DNA of 64,000 nt from Synechococcus sp. UW69 (GCF_900474185.1 NZ_UCNW01000009.1:372001-436000); one strand, 5' to 3'. Shown: positions 36,232 to 47,268, numbered from the stretch's first letter. Notes: generated from the sequence alone by a model not told the origin. Made by a program: numbers and translations.

Positions 36232-37400
36232 GGCTCGGGCTCGGTGAGTTGCCTCTGCACCAACGCCGCGATCCTGTCGTTCAAACTTCCTTCAGAGGAG
36301 TGATTCAGCAGACGCGCCCACTGACGGCACGCCTGTGGGGTAACGGAACCACCCGCCCGGTGAAGCTCCACACAACTCTGCTGCAAAGCCTCAAGGAACA
36401 GGAGATGGTTTTCCTGAGGCGTCCTTCCCCTGACACGTCGCCTCGGGGCGAGCCCTGCAGCGTTGGCGGTCGTCCAAGCGTTCAACAAGTTCAACGCATC
36501 ACTGCGTACCTTTCCGTATTCACGCGGGTCGAGCAGAAAGCCAAGGGCAAGACCGCGCCCGAGGTTGCTGGACATGCGGAACAACGCATCAGCATTCATC
36601 TGATCCCTGTCGATCGCACGACTGAATTCAGCCAAGCGTTGCCAACACCGCGCCAGCAAAGGCATGTCCCCCTGAAGAAGAGCGAGGTGATAGAGAGCAC
36701 TGCTGATCGACACATACAGCTTCCCAAGATTCTGCCGATTGGACTGCGGACAACAGGTCGTTGCATCGTCGCTGCGCAGCTTCTCTGCCATGCCCTCCAA
36801 AGCGGCTACCAACTCCTGAGCGCGCGCTGAATTCTCTAGGCGAAGAATCAGATAAGCCTCAGCGACGAGCGCATAGGAGCGCCGGGTGAGGTCAAGGTCG
36901 TCACGATGCGAAAGCCAACGAAAAACCTCATCGCTTTGGTGGAGATCGCGGGGGCGAGATCCGGTGCGAAAAAGAACCCGATCCACAGCCCGATAGTCCG
37001 ACGCAATCAGGGATCGCTCCATCAGAGCAAAGGCCTCAGGCAATGAACCAGCCCTTAACGCCAGGGTGCACTGCATCGAGACAACATCAATCGCATTCGG
37101 CCACCGGCGCCACGCCGCATCAGCAATCCAAGAAGCCTGTTGATACTGATGAAGGCGAAGGCTGCCATCGAACATGAGATAGCTCGTTGAAGCTGACGTC
37201 AGCCTCCCTTGCGTGAGCCGAAACACAGCAACGCTTAACGCGTGACCCAAGCGGCTGTTTCGACAGACATACGCCAACGGACTGGTCCAAAGCTGTTCAC
37301 GCCGCTGGTTGAAAGATTTCAGCAACGCAAAAATCGGCGGGGCAACGCGTTTAAGCCATCCCTTGACAGCAACCAGCTGGAGCGAGAGCTGCTCCTTCAT
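36228..37400 (-). CDS. Alpha-helical protein of unknown function in glycan operon
   Basis: 390 residues from the ATG at 37400, which overlaps the preceding stop as ATGA (an ATG three codons upstream is less likely). I do not recognise a family. The sequence is strongly helical and Ala/Leu/Arg-rich, with helix pairs such as QASWIADAAWRRWPNAIDVVSMQCTL and SLPEAFALMERSL that look like degenerate TPR repeats. No signal peptide or clear membrane span. Its position between glycosyltransferase genes and its coupling to both suggest a scaffold or chain-length role. Confidence 0.6.
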   Translation of the reverse strand: MKEQLSLQLVAVKGWLKRVAPPIFALLKSFNQRREQLWTSPLAYVCRNSRLGHALSVAVFRLTQGRLTSASTSYLMFDGSLRLHQYQQASWIADAAWRRWPNAIDVVSMQCTLALRAGSLPEAFALMERSLIASDYRAVDRVLFRTGSRPRDLHQSDEVFRWLSHRDDLDLTRRSYALVAEAYLILRLENSARAQELVAALEGMAEKLRSDDATTCCPQSNRQNLGKLYVSISSALYHLALLQGDMPLLARCWQRLAEFSRAIDRDQMNADALFRMSSNLGRGLALGFLLDPREYGKVRSDALNLLNAWTTANAAGLAPRRRVRGRTPQENHLLFLEALQQSCVELHRAGGSVTPQACRQWARLLNHSSEGSLNDRIAALVQRQLTEPEP

Positions 37401-38587
37401 CCAACGCATTCCCCTTGAGAACGCAGCAGCTTCAGCATGCGGCGGGTTCGACTTTGATAGGTGTAACCTTCAATTCCGCTCAATCGCTCATCGAGACGTG
37501 GACCCTCTCCTGCCAAAACACGTTGGAGCTGCTCGCTGAACTCCAACGGATCCGGTGGGCAGAGGCAACAAATGGCCTCAAAGGCATGAAGGGCATGAAT
37601 CCGCGTGGAGACCACAGGCAACCCAGCGAAGAGATACTCAAAAAATTTCATCGGAAACATCGCGCGGGTGTAGGGATTGCACTGCAATGGCAACCAGGCG
37701 CACTGAAAGGCAGCCAAAAACTGTGGGAGTTGGCTGTAGGGCTTCGGGCCAAGCCAATGCACATTGCTGAGACCACACAACTGCGAGAGATCCGTGCTGG
37801 GCTCACCCTCTGACTGTGGCCCGATGAAAACGAATTGCCACTCAGGGCGACGAACGGCGACCGCACGAATCAGCGCAAAATCAAGTTTGTAGCTGCTGAT
37901 CGCACCAACGAAACCAATTTTGGGCTCTGGAATTCCTACCAACTCCGGCGGACAGACGAACGTGGGGTCATCACGAAGTTCAAGTGAGGCGGAAAAATGA
38001 TCCCGGTCAGCAACATTGGGCTCGTAACAGATTCGTTCTGTATACGTTGCCAGCCGTTCAGCAAGATACGGCGACGTTGTGAAAACCTGGTCGACGGAGC
38101 GACATAAGCGGGCTTCTTCAGATTCAATCAAACTCCTGGGCATACAGGGCTGCTCCTGAACCGCATCAACCGCGTGATAGATCGACAGTTCGAACCCTTT
38201 CAACGGCAAATAGAGCAACGTCAGCGGGTTGTAGGTCCAAAGCCAAGGGGAACGGAAGCGCAACAACCAACAAGCCAGTGACACGCTGAAACGAACCATC
38301 AAGCGGTTCAGGCGTAGCGCAATCCCACGGGATCCACCGGGCACAACCAAGGGAGACAACACCCAGATCCCCGGTCGCACCGCCCGAAGGAAACGCAGCC
38401 CCAGAAACAGCCTCCGTAGGATCCTTCTGAAATCCTGAGTTTTGGTTTGAACCGAGCGAAGACCAAGAGATTCAACGTACAAAACTCGCTCACCTTCAGC
38501 GGCGAGTGCACAAGCAACGTGCTGCTTGTTCGTCCACAGGGGATGATCCCAGTCAGCGGTGGATAGCAGAACGATATCTGCCATCAA
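37397..38587 (-). CDS. Glycosyltransferase (GT-B, family 4-like)
   Basis: 396 residues. It opens DIVLLSTADWDHPLWTNKQHVACALA and continues VLYVESLGLRS, a pattern of bacterial GT-B transferases such as TuaH-like enzymes. KIGFVGAISSYKLDFALI starts the donor domain, and FPMKFFEYLFAGLPVVSTR holds the donor-site glutamate. The start ATGATG overlaps the ABC transporter stop. Part of the coupled cluster. Confidence 0.8.
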   Translation of the reverse strand: MMADIVLLSTADWDHPLWTNKQHVACALAAEGERVLYVESLGLRSVQTKTQDFRRILRRLFLGLRFLRAVRPGIWVLSPLVVPGGSRGIALRLNRLMVRFSVSLACWLLRFRSPWLWTYNPLTLLYLPLKGFELSIYHAVDAVQEQPCMPRSLIESEEARLCRSVDQVFTTSPYLAERLATYTERICYEPNVADRDHFSASLELRDDPTFVCPPELVGIPEPKIGFVGAISSYKLDFALIRAVAVRRPEWQFVFIGPQSEGEPSTDLSQLCGLSNVHWLGPKPYSQLPQFLAAFQCAWLPLQCNPYTRAMFPMKFFEYLFAGLPVVSTRIHALHAFEAICCLCPPDPLEFSEQLQRVLAGEGPRLDERLSGIEGYTYQSRTRRMLKLLRSQGECVG

Positions 38588-40431
38588 GTGTTTTCAATGC
38601 GATACATATCCCTGAACGTTTCCGAATTCTCGCAGAGAGAGACAAAATCGCCCTGAGCGTGGATCTTGCCATTTTCAATCTCGACAATTCGATCGCACTT
38701 TTTGACTGTTGACAGCCGATGGGCGATCACGATGGTTGTGCAGCGACGCCCCACCAGATCCAAGGCCTGAAGAAGATCATGCTCTGTTCTATTGTCAAGA
38801 GCACTTGTCGCTTCATCCAAGACAAGAACCTTGGCACCACGATAAAAGGCTCGTGCCAGCGCGAGACGCTGACGTTGCCCCCCAGACAACTTGACGCCAT
38901 TTTCTCCAATCATGGTGTAGAGGCCATAGGGCATTTGAGCCACAACATCATCAAACTGAGCCGTCTTCAACGCAGCCCAAATATCCTCATCGTCGATCGA
39001 ATCATTGTCCAATCCGAACGCCACATTGTCGCGAATACTTCCATCAAAAAGACGAATATCTTGAGGCACCAAGGCGCAATTGGCCTGCCAAGCAGGCAAG
39101 TCTTGCGCACTCACAGGAATGCCGTCCAACATGAGCTGACCCGATGATGGCTGGAGCAAACCCAGCAACAGATGGGCAATTGTGGTTTTTCCGCTTCCCG
39201 TGCGCCCAACCAAGGCAAAACGGGAGCCAATCGGAATCGAGAGATTGACTGCATCAACAATTAATTTTTCGCTGCGCCGATACAAAAAACTGACATCCTT
39301 CAACTGAATCAGCCGGCGGGGCATTAACCCTTCTGGGGTTGGTACACCAGGAGAAGACAAAAGAAGTCGCTCAGGCTTCAGATCCAACAAGTCCAGCGCA
39401 TCTTTTATTTCAGGGAGGCCACCACGCAAACGGTTCAGACTACGGAATGTGTTCTGCAGCGGCCCAGAAATCTTCAACAACGTGAACATGATTGCGAACA
39501 AATCGGGAATCGCATTACGCACATCACTGGAATCCCCATTCAAAACAGCTGGGGCCAAACCGACCAAGAAAAGAATCGAAACACCAGCAGGCTCGATCAA
39601 AAAGCGCGGAACATCAGGCAGTAAGCGCGTCAGTCGATCGTACCTTTTTGCAATGACTCCATCCGAAGAAAAGCGAGTCACAAAATATTTATCAGCCGAG
39701 TACAGATGAACATCACGTATGGATCGCAACGACTCCATCAGCAAAAGATTGATCCGTCTGCCGTAACGAACACGCTGCTTGGTCGCCAACCTTAAATAAG
39801 GAGTAATAAGCACCGAAGCCACTGCGTAGGCAATCAACATCAGTAAGAAGATGGCCAAGGCCTGATAGCCAAGGACAAAAACAACACCAACCAATAGAGA
39901 TGTGACCGACAAAGCATTGCCGGCAATCGCAATCAAAGGAATCACAACCTTGGTTGAAACACTATTGAGAATTCGATTGAATTTTTCGGAGAGATTGGCC
40001 GTACGGTTTTCAATAAAAAATTCATATCGCTGCTGAAGCACATTTTGGTACACCTGATTGACGAGGTCATTCCATATCTCCGCACTCAGGAGACTTTGCA
40101 TCAAAGACACAAGAAAACGCACGAAAGATGTAAGCCAGAATGAAGCAATCAATAAGGCCAAAAGCCAGCCCGTTTGATCTAAAATTCCGCCACCAAAAAC
40201 CCAAATTCCTGGCAAGCGATCTGCAAGCTTTGCACCTGAGAACAGGCCAACAAATCGGGCCAAAAATGCAATCAGAAGAAGATCAAGGATGCCCTGAAAA
40301 AACGACGCAAGAAGGACAAAACCGACCAACCGTTTCCGCCTTGCCGGCAACTTGTCCAGCAACGCCGAAATATCTTTCCAAGTCTGACTCTGCAGGGAAA
40401 ATCCCGGAAACTGACGGCTCATCTTTCCCAA
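38584..40431 (-). CDS. ABC transporter, fused permease-ATPase (lipid/oligosaccharide exporter type)
   Basis: 615 residues: about six membrane helices in the first 330 residues, then an ATPase with Walker A GRTGSGKTT, signature LSGGQRQRLALARA, Walker B VLVLDEATS and switch His in VIAHRLS. This ABCB layout matches flippases for lipid-linked sugars (PglK, MsbA). Lying among glycosyltransferases, it probably flips the lipid-linked oligosaccharide they assemble across the inner membrane. An ATG three codons downstream is an alternative start. The stop overlaps the next transferase start. Confidence 0.88.
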   Translation of the reverse strand: MGKMSRQFPGFSLQSQTWKDISALLDKLPARRKRLVGFVLLASFFQGILDLLLIAFLARFVGLFSGAKLADRLPGIWVFGGGILDQTGWLLALLIASFWLTSFVRFLVSLMQSLLSAEIWNDLVNQVYQNVLQQRYEFFIENRTANLSEKFNRILNSVSTKVVIPLIAIAGNALSVTSLLVGVVFVLGYQALAIFLLMLIAYAVASVLITPYLRLATKQRVRYGRRINLLLMESLRSIRDVHLYSADKYFVTRFSSDGVIAKRYDRLTRLLPDVPRFLIEPAGVSILFLVGLAPAVLNGDSSDVRNAIPDLFAIMFTLLKISGPLQNTFRSLNRLRGGLPEIKDALDLLDLKPERLLLSSPGVPTPEGLMPRRLIQLKDVSFLYRRSEKLIVDAVNLSIPIGSRFALVGRTGSGKTTIAHLLLGLLQPSSGQLMLDGIPVSAQDLPAWQANCALVPQDIRLFDGSIRDNVAFGLDNDSIDDEDIWAALKTAQFDDVVAQMPYGLYTMIGENGVKLSGGQRQRLALARAFYRGAKVLVLDEATSALDNRTEHDLLQALDLVGRRCTTIVIAHRLSTVKKCDRIVEIENGKIHAQGDFVSLCENSETFRDMYRIENT

Positions 40432-40488
40432 GCCAGAACCGACGCATCAACCTCTTCAGTGACCGTACGCGCCAAGGATCATGCTGCC

Positions 40489-41526
40489 CTAACGGGAAGG
40501 CCAGACGGGCAACCGATTGACCACTCGCTGAAGCCGTGAGAGCAGCTGCTGCAGCTGCAACCGCCACGTGGGGGCACTACTCAGATCTGGCCCGGATGCA
40601 GCTTCCAGGGCATCCAGAAGAGTAAAGGCGTCTCGCCAGCGCTTCAGCAGCTCAGCTTCTGAACATTCCTGCAGCAAAGCCTCCAAACGGTCGACTGAAG
40701 GGCGCCAGCTCTGGGGAGCAGCAACAGCGCCCTTGATTCGCTCGAGATCGAAACTCAGACGTCCACAACCGACCTGATGCACGGTGTGACTGGGATCGCC
40801 ATAGTCGGCCAGGGCATGATTCAGGCTGCTGAACACAACGCAGCCGCAAGCCAGCGCTTCCAGAGGCGGCAACCCGAAACCCTCGGTCACGCCGCGGCCG
40901 CGCCAGTACTCCGCTGAGTCGTAGAGGTACACCGTGGAGCGATTGAACAGTTCGACCAAGTCATCCACCCAGCCGGCCTGCACCTCCACCACAAGACCGG
41001 CCTGCCGCAACGCCGGCACCAACTGATTCAGTACATAGGGGCTGCTCTTGCGGGCTTGCACCAGCACATCGATGGATCGACTTTGGCGTGCCGAACGGTC
41101 GCCACGGTCAAGCCAAGCCTGGCCCAGGGCATTCGGAACCAAGAACAAGGGATTGCGGGGAGCCTTGTCACCCCAATAGCCCAGGGTGTTGCGGCTGACG
41201 GCCAATACCGGGACTCCAGGCGGCAATCCAAAGCCGTATTGGCTGCTGTGGGCGTGATAAACAACCCGACGGCCGTTCAACCGACGGATCAAACCAGGAA
41301 CGTCAAAGCCCCAGCTGACCACCCAGACAACTTGAGCATCAGGGGGCTCATGACGAAGACAATCATCCAGGTACGGATGATCGGGTGAACGCTCGCGGTA
41401 AGTGACCAATTCGGTCGGGCACAGATTCTCTACCAGTCGGGCGGTCTGCTGTTCGACGCTGAGCCCACCACAACGAAAGCGGCGACCGGTCCCGGGGACC
41501 AGAAAACGAATCAGTTCGGTGGGCAC
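40489..41526 (-). CDS. Glycosyltransferase, GT4-like
   Basis: 345 residues: IRFLVPGTGRRFRCGGLSVEQQTARLV as a GT-B acceptor domain opening with the glycine-rich loop, VVYHAHSSQYGF and VPVLAVSRNTLGYWG mid-chain, and GRGVTEGFGLPPLEALACGCVVFSS as the donor-binding E-x7-E motif. First gene of the minus-strand glycan cluster, 57 bases upstream of the ABC transporter. GC-rich. Product linkage unknown. Confidence 0.82.
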   Translation of the reverse strand: MPTELIRFLVPGTGRRFRCGGLSVEQQTARLVENLCPTELVTYRERSPDHPYLDDCLRHEPPDAQVVWVVSWGFDVPGLIRRLNGRRVVYHAHSSQYGFGLPPGVPVLAVSRNTLGYWGDKAPRNPLFLVPNALGQAWLDRGDRSARQSRSIDVLVQARKSSPYVLNQLVPALRQAGLVVEVQAGWVDDLVELFNRSTVYLYDSAEYWRGRGVTEGFGLPPLEALACGCVVFSSLNHALADYGDPSHTVHQVGCGRLSFDLERIKGAVAAPQSWRPSVDRLEALLQECSEAELLKRWRDAFTLLDALEAASGPDLSSAPTWRLQLQQLLSRLQRVVNRLPVWPSR

Positions 41527-41536
41527 CAGCGAAAAC

Positions 41537-42250
41537 TCAAGCGGCGGCGGCCTCGGTGCTGCCAGCCCGCTGACGTCGAGTCAGGAAACCGAACAGAACC
41601 TTGCCAATGGCGGCAACGAGATTGCCCTCAAGCTCCTTGAACATGTTCATGTTCAGGTGGAAGGCATGGTTGGCTTCCTCAACAATGCGATCAGCCGTGG
41701 CCTGATCGATCGGGAGACTATCCATGGCAGCCCGGTACTGGGTCTTGAACGCCTTCTCGTCGGCAATGTCATCAAAGACATAGAAACGAAGACCATCGTC
41801 TCCATCCATATTCATTGCCTTCTGAGCGATGTTCTTGAGGATCTGACCACCGGAGAGATCACCGAGGTAACGGGTGTAGTGGTGACCCACCAAGAGCTCA
41901 GGGGACTCCTTCGCAACAGCATGAATCCGTTCGACATAAGCCACTGCCGACGGAGACGGCTGAATCTGCTCTTTCCAACCCTCACCGAAGTAGTAGGTGA
42001 GGTCTTGCTCGAGAGATTCACGACGATTGAGCTCTTTCTTGCCAATCGGTCCAACAACAGGATGATCACCCAGCTTGTCGATCTCCTCTTCCATCGCCTC
42101 GTAGACGAAGTAGAGGTCTGCAACAAGCTTGCGATAGCTTGATTTGTCGACGACGCCTTTTAAGAAGCAACTCACAAAGCCGGTGTTTTCGGCCATGGTG
42201 TGAGACTTTTTCGTGCCTTCACGGATCTGGGCAGCCAGTGCAACGGACAT
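41537..42250 (-). CDS. ho1: Heme oxygenase (biliverdin-producing)
   Basis: 237 residues; cleaves heme to biliverdin IX-alpha, the first step towards phycobilins. The proximal heme ligand is His17 in EGTKKSHTMAEN, and the distal helix is YTRYLGDLSGGQILKNIA with its glycine-rich kink. It reads as cyanobacterial Ho1 throughout. It lies ten bases upstream of the glycosyltransferase gene, but the functions are unrelated, so a promoter or terminator boundary may be hidden. Supports a phycobilisome-containing host. Confidence 0.95.
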   Translation of the reverse strand: MSVALAAQIREGTKKSHTMAENTGFVSCFLKGVVDKSSYRKLVADLYFVYEAMEEEIDKLGDHPVVGPIGKKELNRRESLEQDLTYYFGEGWKEQIQPSPSAVAYVERIHAVAKESPELLVGHHYTRYLGDLSGGQILKNIAQKAMNMDGDDGLRFYVFDDIADEKAFKTQYRAAMDSLPIDQATADRIVEEANHAFHLNMNMFKELEGNLVAAIGKVLFGFLTRRQRAGSTEAAAA

Positions 42251-42325
42251 GAATGCTTGTGATTGGACCGATAGAAGGACCCTATAAGCAGTCCACGTAA
42301 GGGTGGCCTTGAGCGTTGCGAAGGG

Positions 42326-42742
42326 TTACGCCGCTGTATCAGATACAGCATGTCCCTCGAACAGTTCAAACAACTGGCGACAGATCTGCTGAAGCTGCTT
42401 CACCTGCTGCTGCTGGGGCAAATGGCGGCCTTCCGGCAGCCACTCACCGACCGTGGCCAGGCGCCAGCGTTCGCCGTCGTAGGTCATGCCCCGCATCAAC
42501 ACCCCCAGCAGACGCAGCTGTTCATCGTCTCTCTCTTCGCTGATGCGCAATTGCATCAGCAAACTGCGGCATTCCAGCCGTGGACTCCAACCAGGAAAGT
42601 GGAATGAAAGATCCAACGATTCCTCCTCACTCCACTGCCGGGTCTGCGGGTCATCCCGCCAGGGGCTGAGGTTGGCCTGTGCAGCAGGAAACTGTTGACG
42701 CACCAGCGTGATCGTGGAGGCCAGTGCTCGCATCCGGGCCAT
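42326..42742 (-). CDS. Conserved-looking hypothetical protein
   Basis: 138 residues from the ATG at 42742 (the frame reaches 42790; the first 16 residues look non-conserved). No family recognised. It is acidic in the middle (SEEESLDLSFHFPGWSPRLECR), soluble, and ends with a glutamine-rich helix (QQQQVKQLQQICRQLF). It is upstream of ho1 in the same direction with 75 bases between. Reading the full length without stops and with GC-rich codon use supports a real gene. Confidence 0.6.
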   Translation of the reverse strand: MARMRALASTITLVRQQFPAAQANLSPWRDDPQTRQWSEEESLDLSFHFPGWSPRLECRSLLMQLRISEERDDEQLRLLGVLMRGMTYDGERWRLATVGEWLPEGRHLPQQQQVKQLQQICRQLFELFEGHAVSDTAA

Positions 42743-42846
42743 GCTGTGTACTGACTCACCCGCGTTCACTGGACCCTCCGACTTCCGCACAGTGTGCAGG
42801 GAGATGCAAGAGGTCGCCGTTACGGTTGCCCGAGGTTTAAGAAACC

Positions 42847-43602
42847 ATGACGCAACCGCTGCACATTGCCCTGCTTGGCGCGATGCCGGAGGAGATCGGC
42901 TCCGATCTCAGCCACCTCAAGGACCTGAGCTGCAGCGAACACGGAGATCTCAAAATCCATCGGGGATCCTGGGGTGACAACGTGAGCCTCAGCCTGGCCT
43001 GGAGCGGCTGGGGCAAGGTGAGCGCTGCGCGGGCCGCCACACGTCTGCTCGCCAGCGATCCCAGCATCGATCTGCTGTTGTTCACCGGTGTCGCCGGCGC
43101 TGCGGATCCAGCCCTGCGTCAATGGGATGTGGTGTTGGCCGATGCCGTGGTGCAGCACGACATGGATGCCCGCCCCCTGTTCCCACGGTTCACGCTGCCA
43201 GCGCTCAATCAGGACCAGCTCCGACCACAGCCGACCTGGTTTCACTGGGCCAAGACCGCTCTTCAGGAGGCTCACGGCGCCAGCGAACTGGACGGATTCG
43301 CACGTCCACGCAGCGGTCTGATCGCCACGGGGGATCGCTTCATCGGCGATCCCGTGGTGCTGCAAACACTGCGGGACGCCCTTCCCAATCTGCTGGCCGT
43401 TGAGATGGAAGGCGCCGCCGTCGCGCAGGTGGCCGAACAGGAGGGCGTCCCCTGGCTTGTGCTTCGGGTGATTTCCGATGGTGCCGATGAGGCGGCAGCC
43501 CAGAGCTTCGAAGACTTCGTCAAACGCTACGAGGAGAAGGCATGGCGGCTGATTGAGGCCCTGCTGCAACGCTGCAACGACACGCCCCAACGATGCGCAT
43601 GA
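42847..43602 (+). CDS. mtnN: 5'-methylthioadenosine/S-adenosylhomocysteine nucleosidase family protein
   Basis: 251 residues of the phosphorylase/nucleosidase superfamily: LLGAMPEEI at 9-17, LLFTGVAGAADP, AVEMEGAAVAQVAEQEGVPWLVLRVISDGAD with the substrate-binding Met-Glu pair and catalytic Asp. It cleaves adenine from methylthioadenosine and SAH, recycling by-products of polyamine synthesis and methylation. The next gene overlaps its end by up to ten bases, so the two share a transcript. Confidence 0.88.
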   Translation: MTQPLHIALLGAMPEEIGSDLSHLKDLSCSEHGDLKIHRGSWGDNVSLSLAWSGWGKVSAARAATRLLASDPSIDLLLFTGVAGAADPALRQWDVVLADAVVQHDMDARPLFPRFTLPALNQDQLRPQPTWFHWAKTALQEAHGASELDGFARPRSGLIATGDRFIGDPVVLQTLRDALPNLLAVEMEGAAVAQVAEQEGVPWLVLRVISDGADEAAAQSFEDFVKRYEEKAWRLIEALLQRCNDTPQRCA

Positions 43603-44807
43603 TGCCTCTGCTGAACCGCTTGCTGCGGTACGGCGTCGTGGGGGGCACGGCCGCCGCGGTTCACATTGGCGTGCTTCTGCTGCTGGGCCAGTGGATGACC
43701 CTGAGCCTGGCCAACCCCATCGCCTTCCTGGCCGCCTCAGTAGCGGGGTATCTCGGCCACGCCTTACTGACCTTCCGGGAAGAGACTGGTGGTCGCCAGT
43801 TCGCCCGTCGCTGGCTGCTGCTGCAGTACGTCGTCAACATCAGCGTCTGCGCTCTGCTGCCGCTGCTCAAAGCCCCGATCTTGGTGCTGGTGTTCACACC
43901 CACGGTGCTGAATGCACTGATCTGGAGTCGAGCGGCCCGCTTCAGTGCCAAGTCCCGCCACCAACAAAACGGCCAACCACCGCTGCTCCATGCCGACGAC
44001 CTCGGGTTGGCTGAGGGGGTTGATGCGGCGATCATCGATCTCGCCCGAAGGGGACAGATCCAGGGAGCCAGTCTTCTGGTGAATGGTCCAAGTGCAACTG
44101 CCGCTGTCGAAGCCTGGCGCGACCTTGCTGATCCACCACCACTCACGCTTCACCTCTGCCTGACCGAAGGGCATCGCCTGCCCAACGCTCCGGATCTGCC
44201 AACCGGATTCGGCACCTTGCTGCTGGCCTCGATCCTGCCGTGGCAACGCCAACGCATCGCACCCCAGCTGCGCACGGTTCTGCTGCAGCAGATCAGCCGC
44301 TACCGCCAACTCACCGGGCTGCAGCGGATCCGACTCGATGGCCACCAGCACATCCATATCGTGCCCCTAGTGCTGGATGCCGTGCTGGATCTGGCCCGTT
44401 CCGAATCGATCACCTGGGTGCGCACGACGCGGGAACCCCTGCCGGAAGGCTTGTCCCTGAAACTCTGGTGGCGCAGCCTGCAAACAGGAGGGCTGATCAA
44501 GTGGCTGGTCCTGCAGCTGCTGAGCGGGCTGGCCATCCCCCGGCTACGCCGGGCCGGGATTCCAACCAACCAGCGCTTCGCCGGTGTGTTGTTCAGTGGA
44601 TCGATGTTCGGCAATGCGTTGCGTCGCAGCTGGATCACGGCCCACAGCCCCAGCACGATCCCTCGCGAATCAAGGCCCGTTGTGCTCATCCACCCGGCCC
44701 GCCGCCATGCCGCATCGGGCATGGATCAGGAGACCTTTCAGCAGTCCGTGGCCTTTTTCAACTCCTCCCACCGCCAAAAAGAGTGGACTTCAGCGCAACA
44801 GCTCTGA
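43593..44807 (+). CDS. GtrA-like membrane domain fused to a ChbG/YdjC deacetylase domain
   Basis: 404 residues. Residues 1-118 are a GtrA-type four-helix membrane domain (LLRYGVVGGTAAAVHIGVLL, then VAGYLGHALLTFR). From about 131 a ChbG/YdjC carbohydrate deacetylase follows, with metal site LHADDLGL (133-136 HADD), LHLCLTEGH, and LDGHQHIHIVP at 248-258. GtrA proteins flip undecaprenyl-phosphate sugars; YdjC enzymes remove N-acetyl groups. The chain would therefore deacetylate and flip one lipid-linked amino sugar. Starts at 43593 or, with an ATGA overlap, 43599. Its 3' end overlaps the GtrB gene on the other strand by 18 bases. Confidence 0.85.
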   Translation: MRMMPLLNRLLRYGVVGGTAAAVHIGVLLLLGQWMTLSLANPIAFLAASVAGYLGHALLTFREETGGRQFARRWLLLQYVVNISVCALLPLLKAPILVLVFTPTVLNALIWSRAARFSAKSRHQQNGQPPLLHADDLGLAEGVDAAIIDLARRGQIQGASLLVNGPSATAAVEAWRDLADPPPLTLHLCLTEGHRLPNAPDLPTGFGTLLLASILPWQRQRIAPQLRTVLLQQISRYRQLTGLQRIRLDGHQHIHIVPLVLDAVLDLARSESITWVRTTREPLPEGLSLKLWWRSLQTGGLIKWLVLQLLSGLAIPRLRRAGIPTNQRFAGVLFSGSMFGNALRRSWITAHSPSTIPRESRPVVLIHPARRHAASGMDQETFQQSVAFFNSSHRQKEWTSAQQL

Positions 44808-45740
44808 ACCCTGATGCACGGCTCTGACGAAATAGTGCGGCCGCCGTTTGACATCGATGTAGATCCGGCCGATGTATTCGCCCAGCACACCGATGCCAAC
44901 TAACTGAATCCCCCCGAGGAACAGAACAGCCACGATCAGTGAGGCATAGCCCGGCAGATCCACACCAAAGACCAGGGTGCGCAGAACGATCAGTGCGGCA
45001 TAGATGAAGCTCAGGAACGAAATCAGAACACCGATCACGCCCCAAACCTTCAACGGCTTCACCGTGAACGAAAAGATGCCGTCCAGGGCATAGCGCCAGA
45101 GCTTGAAAGAGCTCCAGGATGTGGCACCAGCGACGCGAGCCACACGGCTGTAGGCGATCTCCTCGCTGCGATAACCGGTCCAGGGCATTAACCCCTTGGA
45201 AAAACGCGTGGCCTCACGCAACTGGGTCACCGCCTCAACCACGGGTGCACTCAGCAGACGGAAATCACCGGCCCCCTCCTGAAGCTGGATCGAATCCACC
45301 AGGCGGTTGAACACCCGGTAAAACCAGGATGCCGTGGCGACCTTCACCAGCCCTTCGGCATCGCGGTCATCCCGCACGGCGGTGACCACCTCGGCGCCAT
45401 TGCGCCAGGCCTCCACCATCGCCGGAATCCGTTCGGGAGGGTGCTGAAGATCGGAATCGATCAACACCGCCGCGGCACAGCGTCCGTTGGCGTAGTCCAG
45501 CCCCGCCAGCATCGCCGCCTCCTTGCCGAAGTTACGGGTGAGCTCGAGCAGCGTGACGCCCTGGTCGGCATGCCTCTGCTGCCAGGCTTGGATCACCGCC
45601 ACCGTGGCATCGGACGATCCGTCGTCAATGAGCAGAAGACGGTCAACATCCGGCAAGGCCATAACCCTCTCGATAAAGGCGCTGATCACCTCGGCTTCGT
45701 TGAAGCAGGCCGCCACCACCCACACCTGCTCACTGGCCAT
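44790..45740 (-). CDS. GtrB-type polyprenyl-phosphate glycosyltransferase (GT2)
   Basis: 316 residues: FNEAEVI and LIDDGSSDAT in the nucleotide-binding half, LIDSDLQHPPERI as the DxD region, GDFRLLS, and two C-terminal membrane helices (VWGVIGVLISFLSFIYAALIVL, and LIVAVLFLGGIQLVGIGVLGEYIGRIY) typical of GtrB/ArnC. It transfers a sugar from a nucleotide to undecaprenyl phosphate. It converges with the GtrA-ChbG fusion gene, so the two probably form one pathway in which the fusion then deacetylates and flips the product. Confidence 0.9.
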   Translation of the reverse strand: MASEQVWVVAACFNEAEVISAFIERVMALPDVDRLLLIDDGSSDATVAVIQAWQQRHADQGVTLLELTRNFGKEAAMLAGLDYANGRCAAAVLIDSDLQHPPERIPAMVEAWRNGAEVVTAVRDDRDAEGLVKVATASWFYRVFNRLVDSIQLQEGAGDFRLLSAPVVEAVTQLREATRFSKGLMPWTGYRSEEIAYSRVARVAGATSWSSFKLWRYALDGIFSFTVKPLKVWGVIGVLISFLSFIYAALIVLRTLVFGVDLPGYASLIVAVLFLGGIQLVGIGVLGEYIGRIYIDVKRRPHYFVRAVHQGSELLR

Positions 45741-45822
45741 GAATGCGCGGTTTGCACTATCAGGAACCGTAGGGCTACCGGCTCAGTCATAGGCTCGGCC
45801 TGCTGACGCCCGACCAACCGCC

Positions 45823-47247
<1,425 letters not shown>

Positions 47248-47268
47248 ACAATCAACTGCTAGAGATCC

